A stretch of DNA of 64,000 nt, taken from CAZUNO01 sp964621445 [NCBI: Candidatus Hadarchaeota archaeon]. GTDB taxonomy: Archaea > CAYQAE01 > CAYVLA01. Under the pieces are notes generated by a model. That model had not been told where the DNA came from. It did no database searches and worked only from the letters and a program-made list of their open reading frames with translations. The translations under genes were made by a program, and so were the position numbers. The DNA lies in contig CAZUNO010000004.1 in NCBI GenBank assembly GCA_964621445.1, positions 62,001-126,000 on the forward strand, read 5' to 3'. Each line of letters begins with the position of its first letter. The first letter of the stretch is position 1. This document shows positions 1-8,137 of the stretch, piece by piece.

Positions 1-240
1 TGGCTGACAACCCATGGCCGACATATCGCTGACATTGCAGGTCACGTATCTGTGGCCCCAGAAGAGAGGATTTGTATTTTGGGGGATGTCCGTACTTTCA
101 ATCATCATGTCACAGGTGGAGAGCAGGGGATGGTCATTTTCCAGGGAGGATGCGTCTTCTAGTTCCTCTATTCCAAACTCCTCAGCTAACATTTTTATGA
201 TTTCCTGTTCGCCTAAATCGAGCAGAGATCGCTGTGCCAT
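1..240 (-). CDS. thiL: Thiamine-monophosphate kinase, N-terminal part (cut by window edge)
   Basis: Reading the minus strand from the ATG at 240 gives 80 codons that run off the left edge. The protein opens with an LGEQEII stretch, followed by STCDMMIESTDIP and a CNVSDMSAMG stretch. This is the pattern of the ThiL/AIR-synthase-like fold: an N-terminal helix, then a Thr-Asp metal/phosphate site, then the VSD-AMG loop. ThiL phosphorylates thiamine monophosphate to thiamine pyrophosphate with ATP in the cytosol. The C-terminal two thirds are outside the window, so completeness cannot be judged. It is divergent from the tRNA gene. Hydrogenase-maturation HypE or SelD share the fold, but the ESTDIP motif favours ThiL. 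Confidence 0.82.
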   Translation of the reverse strand, partial: MAQRSLLDLGEQEIIKMLAEEFGIEELEDASSLENDHPLLSTCDMMIESTDIPQNTNPLFWGHRYVTCNVSDMSAMGCQP

Positions 241-261
241 CAACACTTTGGCACGGCGAGT

Positions 262-275
262 TAGGTAAATATCTT
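262..275 (-). promoter_or_regulatory. TATA-like box of thiL
   Basis: On the minus strand the A/T-rich run AAAGATATTTACC lies about 25-35 bases upstream of the thiL ATG at 240. That is the spacing expected for an archaeal TATA box with a very short leader. It sits immediately before the tRNA gene on the other strand. Confidence 0.4.
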
Positions 276-281
276 TTCAGT

Positions 282-370
282 GCCCCGGTAGCTTAGCTGG
301 CTTGAGCGGCGGATTCGTATCCTTGTAGAGAAAGATCCGCAGGTCGTGGGTTCGAATCCCACCCGGGGCT
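282..370 (+). tRNA. tRNA-Thr(CGU) with a 15-nt intron
   Basis: A 7-bp acceptor stem (282-288 with 363-369), a TTCGAAT T-loop in a GTGGG/CCCAC stem, and an anticodon stem GCGGA (309-313) pairing with TCCGC (336-340) define a tRNA. The anticodon is CGT at 316-318, reading Thr ACG codons. The anticodon loop is 22 nt instead of 7, so a 15-nt intron at about 320-334 interrupts it one base 3' of the anticodon, the canonical archaeal position cut by the splicing endonuclease. Discriminator base T370 fits archaeal tRNA-Thr. CCA is not encoded. Confidence 0.93.
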
Positions 371-1016
371 GATCCTTTGCATGCTTCAGTTTAAGGTAAT
401 GTGTTCCACATTTGAGTGAGATTTTGCGGCGAAGAACTAGGATTCCTTTCTATGTGGTTTTATCGGCATTCTTGGTTGCTTGGTTGGGATAGCTGGACTG
501 ATGCTGAATGAAATTGGTCATAGGGTATACAACCTCGTTGATCATGATTTTGCCTTTCCAATGGCTCAGTCTTTTCGAAGGATGTATTTTACCAAACATA
601 GCCTATTGTTTTTCGATGAAAACTAGTCTCTGCCTACTTGATAGAAAAAAGAAGGAACAGAATTTAGCTGCCTCTTATTTTACCTTAGCCTCCAATTGTG
701 TATTCGTCGTACTCCGTCTTCTTCCATTCATTGTAGTTTGATCCCGTCCAACTTAGATCAATGCTGACATAGGGGGAACCGGCCGAGATACCAATAGTGA
801 ATGATCCCCACAAACCCCAGTTGTGGTGGTACCCATAGAATCCTGTAGCGCTTTTGCCCCAAGAATCTTCACTGTTAGCCAATTATTGATAATAGTATAT
901 CAAATGCCAAATAGCAGCGTTATTGGGCTTTCACCTTTTCCGACCTACCGTTAACTAAGCGGTTTGCCTAAATATTACACCCCGATACAAGATTGGTCAC
1001 AGCCCGCTACTGGTGG
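371..1016. other. Gene-poor stretch after the tRNA
   Basis: This 645-base stretch is A/T-richer than its surroundings and holds no gene I recognise. A 77-codon frame at 508-741 has no ribosome site and atypical composition. A 65-codon minus frame at 685-882 is listed separately as a weak candidate. No integrase or direct repeat of the tRNA 3' end was noticed, so there is no support for an integrated element. Confidence 0.5.
685..882 (-). CDS. Possible small aromatic-rich protein (weak)
   Basis: A 65-residue frame starting at TTG 882. The product is rich in Gly, Trp, Tyr and Ser, with alternating residues such as FTIGISAG and VSIDLSWTG that resemble beta-strands of an exported protein. There is no signal peptide and no clear Shine-Dalgarno sequence, and a stop lies just upstream in frame. 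It could be the C-terminal remnant of a secreted protein or a chance frame. No family is recognised. Confidence 0.22.
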   Translation of the reverse strand: MANSEDSWGKSATGFYGYHHNWGLWGSFTIGISAGSPYVSIDLSWTGSNYNEWKKTEYDEYTIGG

Positions 1017-1238
1017 TTAAGAAACGTCTTGACTAGTACAGGTTCTAGCCCAGATACACCAAGCTATCCAAGTAAGAGCACACGCCATAACTAACCGAGC
1101 CGAATTAGGAGTGTAAAATGTGTTGTCCATCCCACCAGTGCCAACGAGAAGTAGCAAATATCCGAAACTCACAAAGGTGACTCCAGCAAGAATCCTCCCA
1201 ACCCATCTCACTGTTTTTCCACCATGCCCAGAGTTCAT
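1017..1238 (-). CDS. Small two-helix membrane protein
   Basis: A 73-residue protein with ATG at 1238 preceded by AGGTGAT (about 1245-1251) at a 5-base spacing, a near-perfect match to the 16S 3' end. Two hydrophobic segments are visible, around residues 14-34 (ILAGVTFVSFGYLLLLVGTG) and 45-62 (SARLVMACALTWIAWCIW). The loop between them is short and polar. The function is unknown and I recognise no family. The strong ribosome site is the main reason to believe in it. Confidence 0.55.
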   Translation of the reverse strand: MNSGHGGKTVRWVGRILAGVTFVSFGYLLLLVGTGGMDNTFYTPNSARLVMACALTWIAWCIWARTCTSQDVS

Positions 1239-1449
1239 TCCACATCACCTATCGGAGCTGGCATAATCCTTATCACAAATATTTTTTTCGTCAAGCGTCA
1301 GGCACTCCACCGGGAATCTTGAGTCAGTAAGCTTAACCACCCCACCACCACAAACAGGGGGGTGAAATAGGTTTAGGATAACACACCTCACTCACAATCA
1401 AAATTTAGATATTTGTACGGTAAATATCTTTACATGAGGGGAGTTTGGC

Positions 1450-1998
1450 ATGGTGAGAACGGATAGACAGTTCTTTTGGGCGTTTGTAGCCATTGTGTGT
1501 TTCTTGGCTTCAGTCTACACTTGGTATCTCAGCCTCCAACGCGAACCCTATGTCTTTGAACCTATGATATGGTCCGGGGTGGCTGCGGTGGGTTTCCTGG
1601 CATCATTCTACCCTGTGCATCGTAGCGACCTCTTACCTGTCCGTGTTTCTCCGTTCATCTTCTCCGGTGGAGCTATGGTGTTCTTTCTTGCTTCGTTCTA
1701 CCTTTGGTATCATAGCCCCTTTCTAACTTTCCGCCTGCTGGCAGGTGGACTAGTTGTGATCGCCTTGGGTCACGCATATAGAACCATCGGCGGCATAGAG
1801 TGGATGATCTGGCTCACACCAGTCATTATCGAGCTAGCTTTCTGGCCCAGACTGGTGATCGACGCCCTTACCGGCTATTCATTCCCGTATCCTTCCTATG
1901 ACCTAAGGGCTCTCATCTATCCCCCGCTGTTCATAGCTGGACTATTACTGGCACGGAGAAAGTACGCCAACCATCTTAGAGGTCAGACATCGGCTTGA
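1450..1998 (+). CDS. Multi-spanning membrane protein, first of a tandem pair
   Basis: A 182-residue integral membrane protein with about five or six hydrophobic segments and short loops. ATG at 1450 follows a GAGGGG-type ribosome site. Its C-terminal half (HAYRTIGGIEW, then IELAFWPRL, then RALIYP and LLARRKY) is clearly homologous to that of the next gene, so the two arose by tandem duplication. The conserved GG-EW-WL and ELAFWPR motifs lie in or next to membrane helices. No characterised family is recognised. Possible roles (sensor, small transporter) are guesses. Confidence 0.7.
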   Translation: MVRTDRQFFWAFVAIVCFLASVYTWYLSLQREPYVFEPMIWSGVAAVGFLASFYPVHRSDLLPVRVSPFIFSGGAMVFFLASFYLWYHSPFLTFRLLAGGLVVIALGHAYRTIGGIEWMIWLTPVIIELAFWPRLVIDALTGYSFPYPSYDLRALIYPPLFIAGLLLARRKYANHLRGQTSA

Positions 1999-2172
1999 TC
2001 ACCGTCGTATAGGCTTCGGTGTACATGGTGGGCTTATTGGATGCAAATTCAGGGCGCTGTATCCGGTGCTTTTCTACCTGAGGTACGAATCTCACCCGGT
2101 TCCATTAACTACTTCAGTATCACTATTACATTCTATGAATTGGGCATGGTATCTCTGGATCAGGTGAAGGGA

Positions 2173-2583
2173 ATGCGACTAAAAGACCTGGCGAACTCTC
2201 CTTACCGCGTAGCGGCCACGGCTATGCTGTGTTTCCTGATCCTTTTTTACATTCACCCCGAGATCCTGTCTTTTCTGGCCATGTCCCAAGCTTTTGTATA
2301 CAGCCTCGTGTTCTTGCGGACGCTGGTTGCGATTGTGGCCATCATTGCCCTTCTTCATGCATATATAACCGTAGGAGGTGTGGAATGGATTATCTGGCTG
2401 GCACCGGCTGTTATTGAGTTAGCTTTTTGGCCTAGATTGCTACTCACGGTGCTATTCCAATACTATATCTGGTATCCCTCATGGAGTTCAAGGGCCCTAA
2501 TCTATCCCTTATTGCTGGTAGTGGGATTCTTGCTCTCTCGACGAAGGTACTTAGCCTTCCTGCGATCGGCATCTGGCGTTTGA
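2173..2583 (+). CDS. Multi-spanning membrane protein, second of a tandem pair
   Basis: A 136-residue paralogue of the preceding gene, sharing HAYITVGGVEW, IELAFWPRL, SRALIYP and LLSRRRY. The frame opens at 2041, but the ATG at 2173 is preferred: it follows AGGTGA (2162-2167) by five bases and places a short basic segment (MRLKDLANSPYR) before the first helix, as expected for a cytoplasmic N-terminus. It is shorter than its neighbour and appears to lack the neighbour's first helices. The function is unknown. Confidence 0.65.
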   Translation: MRLKDLANSPYRVAATAMLCFLILFYIHPEILSFLAMSQAFVYSLVFLRTLVAIVAIIALLHAYITVGGVEWIIWLAPAVIELAFWPRLLLTVLFQYYIWYPSWSSRALIYPLLLVVGFLLSRRRYLAFLRSASGV

Positions 2584-2806
2584 CGCCCTTCATTTGGGGT
2601 AATAGGGCGCGTGGTCACCCGGTATTGGCTTTGGTGAGTTGGTTGAGCCAGGTTCTTCATTTTTCGACCAACGTCAGAAAGACCAATACTCCTGGCGATA
2701 CTGTGCACGTGGCGATCTGCAGCCCATCTGTTTACCAAAATAAGTAGCTTTATGAGAGCCCTGACCTTCAAAATGAAGGGGCAATTTGGTGCTTTTTACC
2801 TGAGGG

Positions 2807-4300
2807 TCAGTCTCTCTCCGATTGGGGCGGGCTCACGGGAGCTTCATCCCCCGATCGTGTCCGTTGATTACCGAACTTTTCGCCGTAATAATTTATATCA
2901 AAAAATCTGTATACATCCGTGGGTTCGATATCCTTGACTTTGGCCGCCCCCTCCCTGATCTGTTGAAGCTTCGGGAGTTTGGGTTCAGATCGGCCCACAA
3001 CCAGCGCCAGACGGCGTGGGAACACGGCATCGGCCGCGAATGCCTCCTCGTACTCCACGCGGATATTGAGCGCGTTTTCCGGAAGGGCCACCGATATCTC
3101 GCCGGATGGTTCTATCGTCTTGGGGAATCCTGGGATAGGCTCCCCGTCCACATTGACCTGGGTTAGCAGAAGATAGTTCTCGGATATGTTGCTAAAGGCA
3201 GCCTTGTCGGGCTCATTAATCATCACCTCGATGTCCTGGTCCCTGGTGACCGGCTTCCCCTTGACAATGAAAGAAAACTTGGGATCGAGACCCTTGAACT
3301 GTCCCCTCTCGTACTCGGCTGCCCGGGGCAGACGGTAGAAAATGTTGTATATGCACAGGTGGGTATCGGAGTACTCCTTCAGAACCCCGCGATACTCCCT
3401 GAACTTTCCATCGGGAGATAATACCTTAATCTTCACCAGCATGCCTATGCTGTTCTCGAGGAGGGCCTCGTACTTGCTGGGGGTGTAGGTAAAGGCGGTT
3501 GTCCGAGCCTCGGTGGCGATCTTCTGCATCTCCTCCGATCGCCCCTTGGTGAAGTAACCGGTGACCATGGTCGCTATCTGCTTGACACGGTCCCAGGCAA
3601 ATGCGATGAAGTTTCCCAGGGACCTCGAGGTCCTTCTGAGGAATCCGGGGTGAAAGAACTTCTCCCAGGCAACAAGTCGCGCCTTCATCTCAATATCCGG
3701 CAGCTCCTTGAAGAATCGGACGATACACAAGAGCCTATCCAGATCCTTGGAGTACACCTTGTGTGAGGCCTCTGGAGGCCGCTCGAACGGATTTAGGACA
3801 TAGTCGGAGTCCACGTCCACCTGTCCCCTGGATTTGAGCAGGCTGCGTATCCTTTCCGCGGCCCTTGAGTATTTCTCGTTTCCAGTGAACATCTGCGCCG
3901 TCCTCAGATAGGATATTAACTGTGAGAGGTTGTCGATGGCCTCCAGGTCATAGTTAACCTCAAAGCCGTTCCCGGCTTGAATCGGGACCTCCAGGACCCC
4001 AGAGTAGGCGTAGATGGCGGTGTCGCCCTCCTTGCCGCTGGTGAGAATGGCCTCAACGTGGTAACCCCCGAAATCCTTGATGCAGCGGTCCCGGGACTTG
4101 CGCAACAGTATGTAGCTTATGATAACGAATACGATAAGGGCGATGAACGCCAACATGATCAGTCTGAAATCGGAGTTGTTCTGCCACAGTTCGATAAACG
4201 TGCTCCAGAACCACCGCCAGAGCTCCGATAGCCACTGGATGGCGTCAGATATGGCGTTCCACATCTTGTCGCCAATTCCTCCATTTAACAGGTTGGTCAT
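2807..4300 (-). CDS. Membrane-anchored protein of unknown function, about 497 residues
   Basis: An amphipathic Trp-rich N-terminus is followed by one strong membrane helix (LIMLAFIALIVFVIISYILL, about residues 50-70) and a large, mainly soluble cytosolic or peripheral domain. The middle contains a helical region that ends near residue 180. The C-terminal half is beta-rich with repeated polar loops (MLVKIKVL, YLLLTQVNVDGEPI, ISVALPENALNIRVEYEE). ATG at 4300 is used here. A TTG at 4309 is also possible; AGGAG (4313-4317) lies 12 bases from the ATG and 3 from the TTG, so neither spacing is ideal. I recognise no family. It stands alone, convergent with the paralogue pair upstream. Confidence 0.7.
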   Translation of the reverse strand: MTNLLNGGIGDKMWNAISDAIQWLSELWRWFWSTFIELWQNNSDFRLIMLAFIALIVFVIISYILLRKSRDRCIKDFGGYHVEAILTSGKEGDTAIYAYSGVLEVPIQAGNGFEVNYDLEAIDNLSQLISYLRTAQMFTGNEKYSRAAERIRSLLKSRGQVDVDSDYVLNPFERPPEASHKVYSKDLDRLLCIVRFFKELPDIEMKARLVAWEKFFHPGFLRRTSRSLGNFIAFAWDRVKQIATMVTGYFTKGRSEEMQKIATEARTTAFTYTPSKYEALLENSIGMLVKIKVLSPDGKFREYRGVLKEYSDTHLCIYNIFYRLPRAAEYERGQFKGLDPKFSFIVKGKPVTRDQDIEVMINEPDKAAFSNISENYLLLTQVNVDGEPIPGFPKTIEPSGEISVALPENALNIRVEYEEAFAADAVFPRRLALVVGRSEPKLPKLQQIREGAAKVKDIEPTDVYRFFDINYYGEKFGNQRTRSGDEAPVSPPQSERD

Positions 4301-4518
4301 GCCTATCAATCGCTCCTAAGGACATTAACGTAACTGGAATGCCGAGATTTTAGGGTTGAGATTACGGTCCTTGCTCAAGAACTAGCTTCAGGGAAGTTCT
4401 TAAACATTGCCCCCGAACCCCGAACATCTAGCTGGGTCAGACGTGGACTCGGGGTTTAAACGAATCATCGGCCCTATGCGATCCCACTTCCGGTTATATG
4501 GCTTATAGTGGTATATGC

Positions 4519-4929
4519 TTAAGGGACGGTTTCAAACCGGTGGATATTCCGCGCACCGTCAAAACCCTTGTCGAATGAAAAGATTCCCGAAGCTCCCTTA
4601 TTGCGAATGACTACTATACTCACGGCATCGGCAAAGCTCAGCTGCTCGTATCTCTTGAATATATGATATGCTGCATTTAGAATATCTCTGTCCACATACA
4701 CTATCTCAAGATGATCGGAATCGAGCATTACTCGGGCCACCTCAGGAGAGCGGTCGGGCCTTATCTTCATCCTAAGATATGTAGTAACCTCGCCGAGAAT
4801 ATGGTCGGTAATCAGGGCTCTGCCAAGCTCTCCGTTCACTAGGCTTTGAAGTATCACTTTAGCTTTCTGGTGATATCTGTCATTTGGGTTGAAAGCACCA
4901 ATCCATACCCCGGAATCTATAACATACAT
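4519..4929 (-). CDS. vapC: VapC-type PIN-domain ribonuclease toxin
   Basis: A 136-residue PIN domain, the normal VapC length. The acidic metal-binding residues are visible: Asp5 (MYVIDSGVWIG), Glu47 (ILGEVTTYL), Asp101 (LSFADAVSI) and Asp120/124 (FSFDKGFD). VapC toxins cleave RNA, commonly tRNA or rRNA, using two Mg2+ ions, and are held inactive by their antitoxin. The start lies two bases after the stop of the upstream AbrB-type gene, so the two form one transcript. All catalytic positions are present, so the toxin is predicted to be active. Confidence 0.9.
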   Translation of the reverse strand: MYVIDSGVWIGAFNPNDRYHQKAKVILQSLVNGELGRALITDHILGEVTTYLRMKIRPDRSPEVARVMLDSDHLEIVYVDRDILNAAYHIFKRYEQLSFADAVSIVVIRNKGASGIFSFDKGFDGARNIHRFETVP

Positions 4930-4931
4930 GT

Positions 4932-5180
4932 CTACCCCTCCTCGTAAGCGACGTGATTCATCTCTTTTGTTGCGTCCGAATCTTCTTCGGTAGGAAGGGC
5001 TCCAAGGAGCTTATTGAGGGGATCCTCCTTTTCCCTCTTCCGCACTCTGACATAAACCTCATCTCCGATTACGCTCCAGATGACCTCATCTCCCTGATTC
5101 AGTTCGAATCTTTTTCTTATGGAGGCCGGTACAACCGTCTGAAAGCCCTTTGAGATCTTGGTAACGTCCACCAATTTCAT
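4932..5180 (-). CDS. vapB: VapB-type antitoxin with AbrB/SpoVT swapped-hairpin domain
   Basis: An 82-residue protein. Residues 1-48 (VTKISKGFQTVVPASIRK, then GDEVIWSV and DEVYVRV) form an AbrB/MazE-like DNA-binding domain. The acidic C-terminal tail (PLNKLLGALPTEEDSD) is the usual toxin-wrapping segment. The protein neutralises the adjacent VapC and should bind its own promoter. ATG 5180 is preceded by GGTGAT, although the spacing is only two bases. It is first in a two-gene operon. Confidence 0.9.
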   Translation of the reverse strand: MKLVDVTKISKGFQTVVPASIRKRFELNQGDEVIWSVIGDEVYVRVRKREKEDPLNKLLGALPTEEDSDATKEMNHVAYEEG

Positions 5181-5620
5181 ATCACCATGTAGAATTAGAA
5201 TATTAAAAGTATTTAATGTTTTTATTTGTGAAAAGCTTCTTTATTATGAGATAATTTTGATTCATGGGAGTGAAAGCTTTGATCGGTCTTCCGGAACCTT
5301 CATCGGAGACACATCGTTGGCAATGATTACATACATCCCATTAATCTATCATCCATTGATATTTCTTGGCTTCAAATGTGGTTGAGGGGCATGGGCAGCG
5401 AGGAAAAAGAACCACATGCTTCATCCGTACAACCGCCCGCAGTCAGGAAGATGCTTGGAATTTTGTTATCTAATCCCATATTAGGGTAAAGTGGTAAATC
5501 GGCCCCTTTGTTAAACCGGTGAAGGATAAAGTCCTACATCGTTCTTCGAATTCACTTCAGGTTTTCCATGTATGTCAAGCTTGTTAAGTAAGCGATTAGG
5601 GCTGTCTCTTGAGCTGGTAT
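5181..5620. other. Intergenic stretch, 440 bases
   Basis: It contains the vapBC promoter at its left end and otherwise no recognisable gene. A 32-codon frame starting at ATG 5390 (MGSEEKEPHASS) has a GAGGGG ribosome-like site. It ends in a hydrophobic segment after LGILLSNPIL, so it could be the stub of a lost membrane protein, but it is too short to call. Confidence 0.4.
5201..5216 (-). promoter_or_regulatory. TATA-like promoter of vapBC
   Basis: On the minus strand a TTAAATACTTTTAATA run is centred about 30 bases upstream of the vapB start, in one of the most A/T-rich spots of the window. It would give an almost leaderless mRNA. VapBC complexes usually repress their own promoter, so an operator is expected to overlap this box. 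The partly palindromic TTAAA/TTTAA character fits that. Confidence 0.5.
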
Positions 5621-6070
5621 TTAGGGGACCATGAACGGCACACGCCCCGCATATTTCTCATAGGCTTCACCGTACCTTGACTTTAGGTGTAGATCCTCGA
5701 TCTTGGCGAGGACCAGGTAGGCAGAAACCTCCAGAAGCCAGGCCACTGCAATCCATATGCCAGCGATTGACTCCCCGCCCTCACCCCAGACCCACACCGG
5801 ATTCATCCGCAGCACGCCAACCGTTAACCCACCGGTAAGCAATATGAGGCCAAGGTATTGGGGATGCAGGAATCCTCCCCCTAATATGGCCCCTCTGAAC
5901 AGAAGCATCAACAAAGAAATCAGGACAACTCCTGCAAGCGGCATGCTCATCGCCCCCCAGAACATCCACGTATTGGGCACGAACTGAAATAGGGGGACTA
6001 GAAGACCAAAAAACCAAAGGATGGCACCCTTTATCTTCTGGGTGCGAGAAGTGGGGTTATCGGATTCCAT
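5621..6070 (-). CDS. Membrane protein of the isoprenylcysteine/phospholipid methyltransferase-like family
   Basis: A 149-residue protein with four hydrophobic segments. It ends in KIEDLHLKSRYGEAYEKYAG followed by VPFMVP, the typical C-terminal signature of ICMT/PEMT-like integral membrane methyltransferases, where a helix-break-helix and an R-G-x-x-Y-x-x-Y motif precede a final RVP-like tail. Such enzymes use S-adenosylmethionine to methylate lipids or prenylated cysteines; the substrate cannot be told here. The ATG at 6070 is taken as start; a TTG two codons upstream is possible. The conserved His-Pro (GFLHPQYLG) in the middle also fits the family. Confidence 0.7.
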   Translation of the reverse strand: MESDNPTSRTQKIKGAILWFFGLLVPLFQFVPNTWMFWGAMSMPLAGVVLISLLMLLFRGAILGGGFLHPQYLGLILLTGGLTVGVLRMNPVWVWGEGGESIAGIWIAVAWLLEVSAYLVLAKIEDLHLKSRYGEAYEKYAGRVPFMVP

Positions 6071-6341
6071 CGGCAAGACTTCTCGATCTTCATTCTTTAT
6101 TTGTGAACTGAAACGATATCAAAATTGGACCTGAAACGAACTATGCCCGATGGGATAGGATCGGTTTCCAGTCAACCATTCAAAGGCCGATGTCTCATTT
6201 GTAAGCGCCAAGAGACAGGTGGTCATCAAGTTTCATGGTCAGCGCAGAACTACACCTGCTTTCGCTAGGGATGTTTAGATAAATAAATATAGTGATCTTG
6301 AGAATGGTAATGATTGACCTTCACTAGAAGTGGAGGAAAGT

Positions 6342-6470
6342 ATGGCTTTGATGATGGTAGCCAATCCCTCAATAATCAAATTTCTTCGCAAGGCGTCCGA
6401 TGCTCGACAACATCTCTCAGATCTTTATATCCCGTCTTCCGAAATACCACATGGCGGCAACCAGACATAG
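6342..6470 (+). CDS. Possible 42-residue small protein
   Basis: ATG 6342 follows GTGGAGG at a 5-base spacing. A TATA-like run (TAGATAAATAAATATAG, about 6275-6291) lies roughly 50 bases upstream, so the usual archaeal signals are in place. The product starts MALMMVANPSIIKFLRK and has no recognisable domain. It overlaps the 3' end of the convergent ABC permease gene by 54 bases, which lowers confidence. The rest of 6077-6341 shows nothing else. Confidence 0.3.
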   Translation: MALMMVANPSIIKFLRKASDARQHLSDLYIPSSEIPHGGNQT

Positions 6471-7208
6471 TACGGTAACCGCCAGGAGAACTAAGCCCCC
6501 TCTAAGGTCGGGGTTCCCCTCCAGAAGCGTGTCAACCGGATCGTAGTAATGAACCAGGGAGAACAGTCCCAGGTCCTCGTAATCGGGCGAAAGAATGCTT
6601 ATTGACTCCAGTATATAGGCCCCGATGACGATCGCCATGGCGACTATGCTTGCCTTCATCTTCCTGTCTATGATCACAGATACCAATAATCCGATGGCAA
6701 CCACCGATAGGAAGTAGGGGATTGACATGATGTGAGTCATGGCTAGGTTCGCGAGATCGATTTCTTCGCCTATCGCGGGAGTGACGGCATAGACCGAGAT
6801 CATTGCCCCGAATACCACCGCCAATATCATTGGCAACAGTCCAGTGAATTTCTCAAACACGATCCTGTATCTGGGAATCGGATTGGAGAGGAGCATGTCC
6901 ATGGTCTTTGCCTCGATCTCCTTCGATACGGATGAACCTGCTATGTACGCAAAAAGGAGGCCTCCGACTAGGATCCAGAAAATCTGGTAGAACTCCCCGT
7001 TGAGGAACCCAGGGTAGGAAGCAAAGCTCTGAAAGCCCCTTATAGGCATGGAGGGGATGTTATCCATCATCTCATCCATGTAGTCCTTGAAAGCGGGCCA
7101 CATGGCCGCGTAAACTGCCGCCAATAAAACGAAGATGAGCGTCAAAATCACCGTGGTCTTGAGATTATCCTTAACCGTTCGGACGGCGACGTTAGGCCTC
7201 AATCTCAT
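6417..7208 (-). CDS. ABC-2 type exporter, membrane subunit
   Basis: A 263-residue permease with six predicted membrane helices of the ABC-2/NatB type: one helix near the N-terminus, an outer loop with short polar segments, then a block of five. The ATG at 7208 is chosen over an upstream in-frame ATG because it follows GGAGGAAGGG and lies four bases after the stop of the ATPase gene. It forms a dimer in the cytoplasmic membrane with the ATPase below. NatAB-like pairs export Na+, drugs, peptides or polysaccharides; the substrate cannot be read from the sequence. Confidence 0.85.
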   Translation of the reverse strand: MRLRPNVAVRTVKDNLKTTVILTLIFVLLAAVYAAMWPAFKDYMDEMMDNIPSMPIRGFQSFASYPGFLNGEFYQIFWILVGGLLFAYIAGSSVSKEIEAKTMDMLLSNPIPRYRIVFEKFTGLLPMILAVVFGAMISVYAVTPAIGEEIDLANLAMTHIMSIPYFLSVVAIGLLVSVIIDRKMKASIVAMAIVIGAYILESISILSPDYEDLGLFSLVHYYDPVDTLLEGNPDLRGGLVLLAVTVLCLVAAMWYFGRRDIKI

Positions 7209-7212
7209 TACG

Positions 7213-8082
7213 TTACCCTTCCTCCTCATAGTAATGCATGAAGATGTCCTCAAGGCTGAAGTTCTCCACCTCTAAATCCATCACCTTGAATCGTGCCAAT
7301 TCCCGTATCCAGGGATTGATGTCATCCTCGACCACGAACTCTATCCATCCGTCCTCTATCTTGGTATCCTTCGGGCCGTTGAACCTCTTTGGATCGCCCT
7401 CTATCTTGACTCTGACCCTCTTACCCCTCTTGTCCTTCAGGGACTGGATATCCTCCAAGGCCACCAGTTTCCCCTCCCGGATTATTCCCACCCGATCGCA
7501 TATCTTGTCGACCTCGCTCAGAATGTGGGAGGAGAAGAAAACCGTTCTTCCTCTCTCCTTCTGCTCTCTCAGGAACTCATAGACCGTCTCCTGCATGAGA
7601 GGGTCTAGACCGGCGGTTGGCTCATCCATCACCACCAGCTTGGGATCATTCATGAAGGCCTGGATGATCGCCACCTTCTGTTTCATTCCCCTAGAGTAGC
7701 CCTGGATCGCCCGGTCCAACGGAACCTGGAATCTCTCGAGTAGAACTTCCAGAAGATCATCCCGGGAGCCCTTAAGGGACGAGAAGAAGTCCAGGAACTC
7801 CTGTCCGGTAAGACCGCCGTAGAGACTCAAATCTCCTGGCACATAACCGACCTCTTTCTTGATGTTCACGATATCCTCCTGGATATCCATTCCCAGAATG
7901 TGGGCCTCTCCCCCGGTGGGGTTGAGGAAGCCCAGCAGGGTACGAATGGTCGTCGTCTTTCCTGCCCCATTTGGTCCCAGATACCCGAAGATCTCACCGG
8001 ACTCGACCTCCATGTTAAGGTCCTCTATACCCCTGGTCTTCCCGTAGTACTTCGTGAGCCCGCGAGTCTCAATGATAGTCAA
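7213..8082 (-). CDS. ABC-2 type exporter, ATP-binding subunit
   Basis: Contains Walker A (GPNGAGKTTT), a Q-loop region (EVGYVPGDLSL), the signature YSRGMKQKV, Walker B with VVMDEPTAGLDP, and the switch His in FFSSHILSEV. The C-terminal extension of about 80 residues is typical of NatA/CcmA-type subunits. Start: TTG at 8082 is preferred because AAGGTG (8088-8093) lies five bases upstream and the protein then begins LTIIETRGLTKYYG as in relatives. An ATG at 8136 would add 18 residues. It is downstream of and nearly contiguous with the glycosyltransferase gene, so the exporter may be co-transcribed with it. Confidence 0.92.
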   Translation of the reverse strand: MTIIETRGLTKYYGKTRGIEDLNMEVESGEIFGYLGPNGAGKTTTIRTLLGFLNPTGGEAHILGMDIQEDIVNIKKEVGYVPGDLSLYGGLTGQEFLDFFSSLKGSRDDLLEVLLERFQVPLDRAIQGYSRGMKQKVAIIQAFMNDPKLVVMDEPTAGLDPLMQETVYEFLREQKERGRTVFFSSHILSEVDKICDRVGIIREGKLVALEDIQSLKDKRGKRVRVKIEGDPKRFNGPKDTKIEDGWIEFVVEDDINPWIRELARFKVMDLEVENFSLEDIFMHYYEEEG

Positions 8083-8137
8083 ATTGACACCTTGGATTAT
8101 GAGTTCCTCCAAAATCCTTGAATAAAAATCCTGCATT

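Noticed and set aside
14-268. Plus-strand 84-codon frame at the left edge
   Set aside because: It is the antisense of the thiL start, whose protein matches the family and reads to the edge.
508-741. 77-codon plus frame after the tRNA
   Set aside because: No ribosome site, unlike neighbours in composition, overlaps another weak frame.
2502-2771. 89-codon minus frame downstream of the membrane-protein pair
   Set aside because: TTG start, no ribosome site, overlaps the end of a convincing gene and resembles no family; a transposase remnant was considered but no motif supports it.
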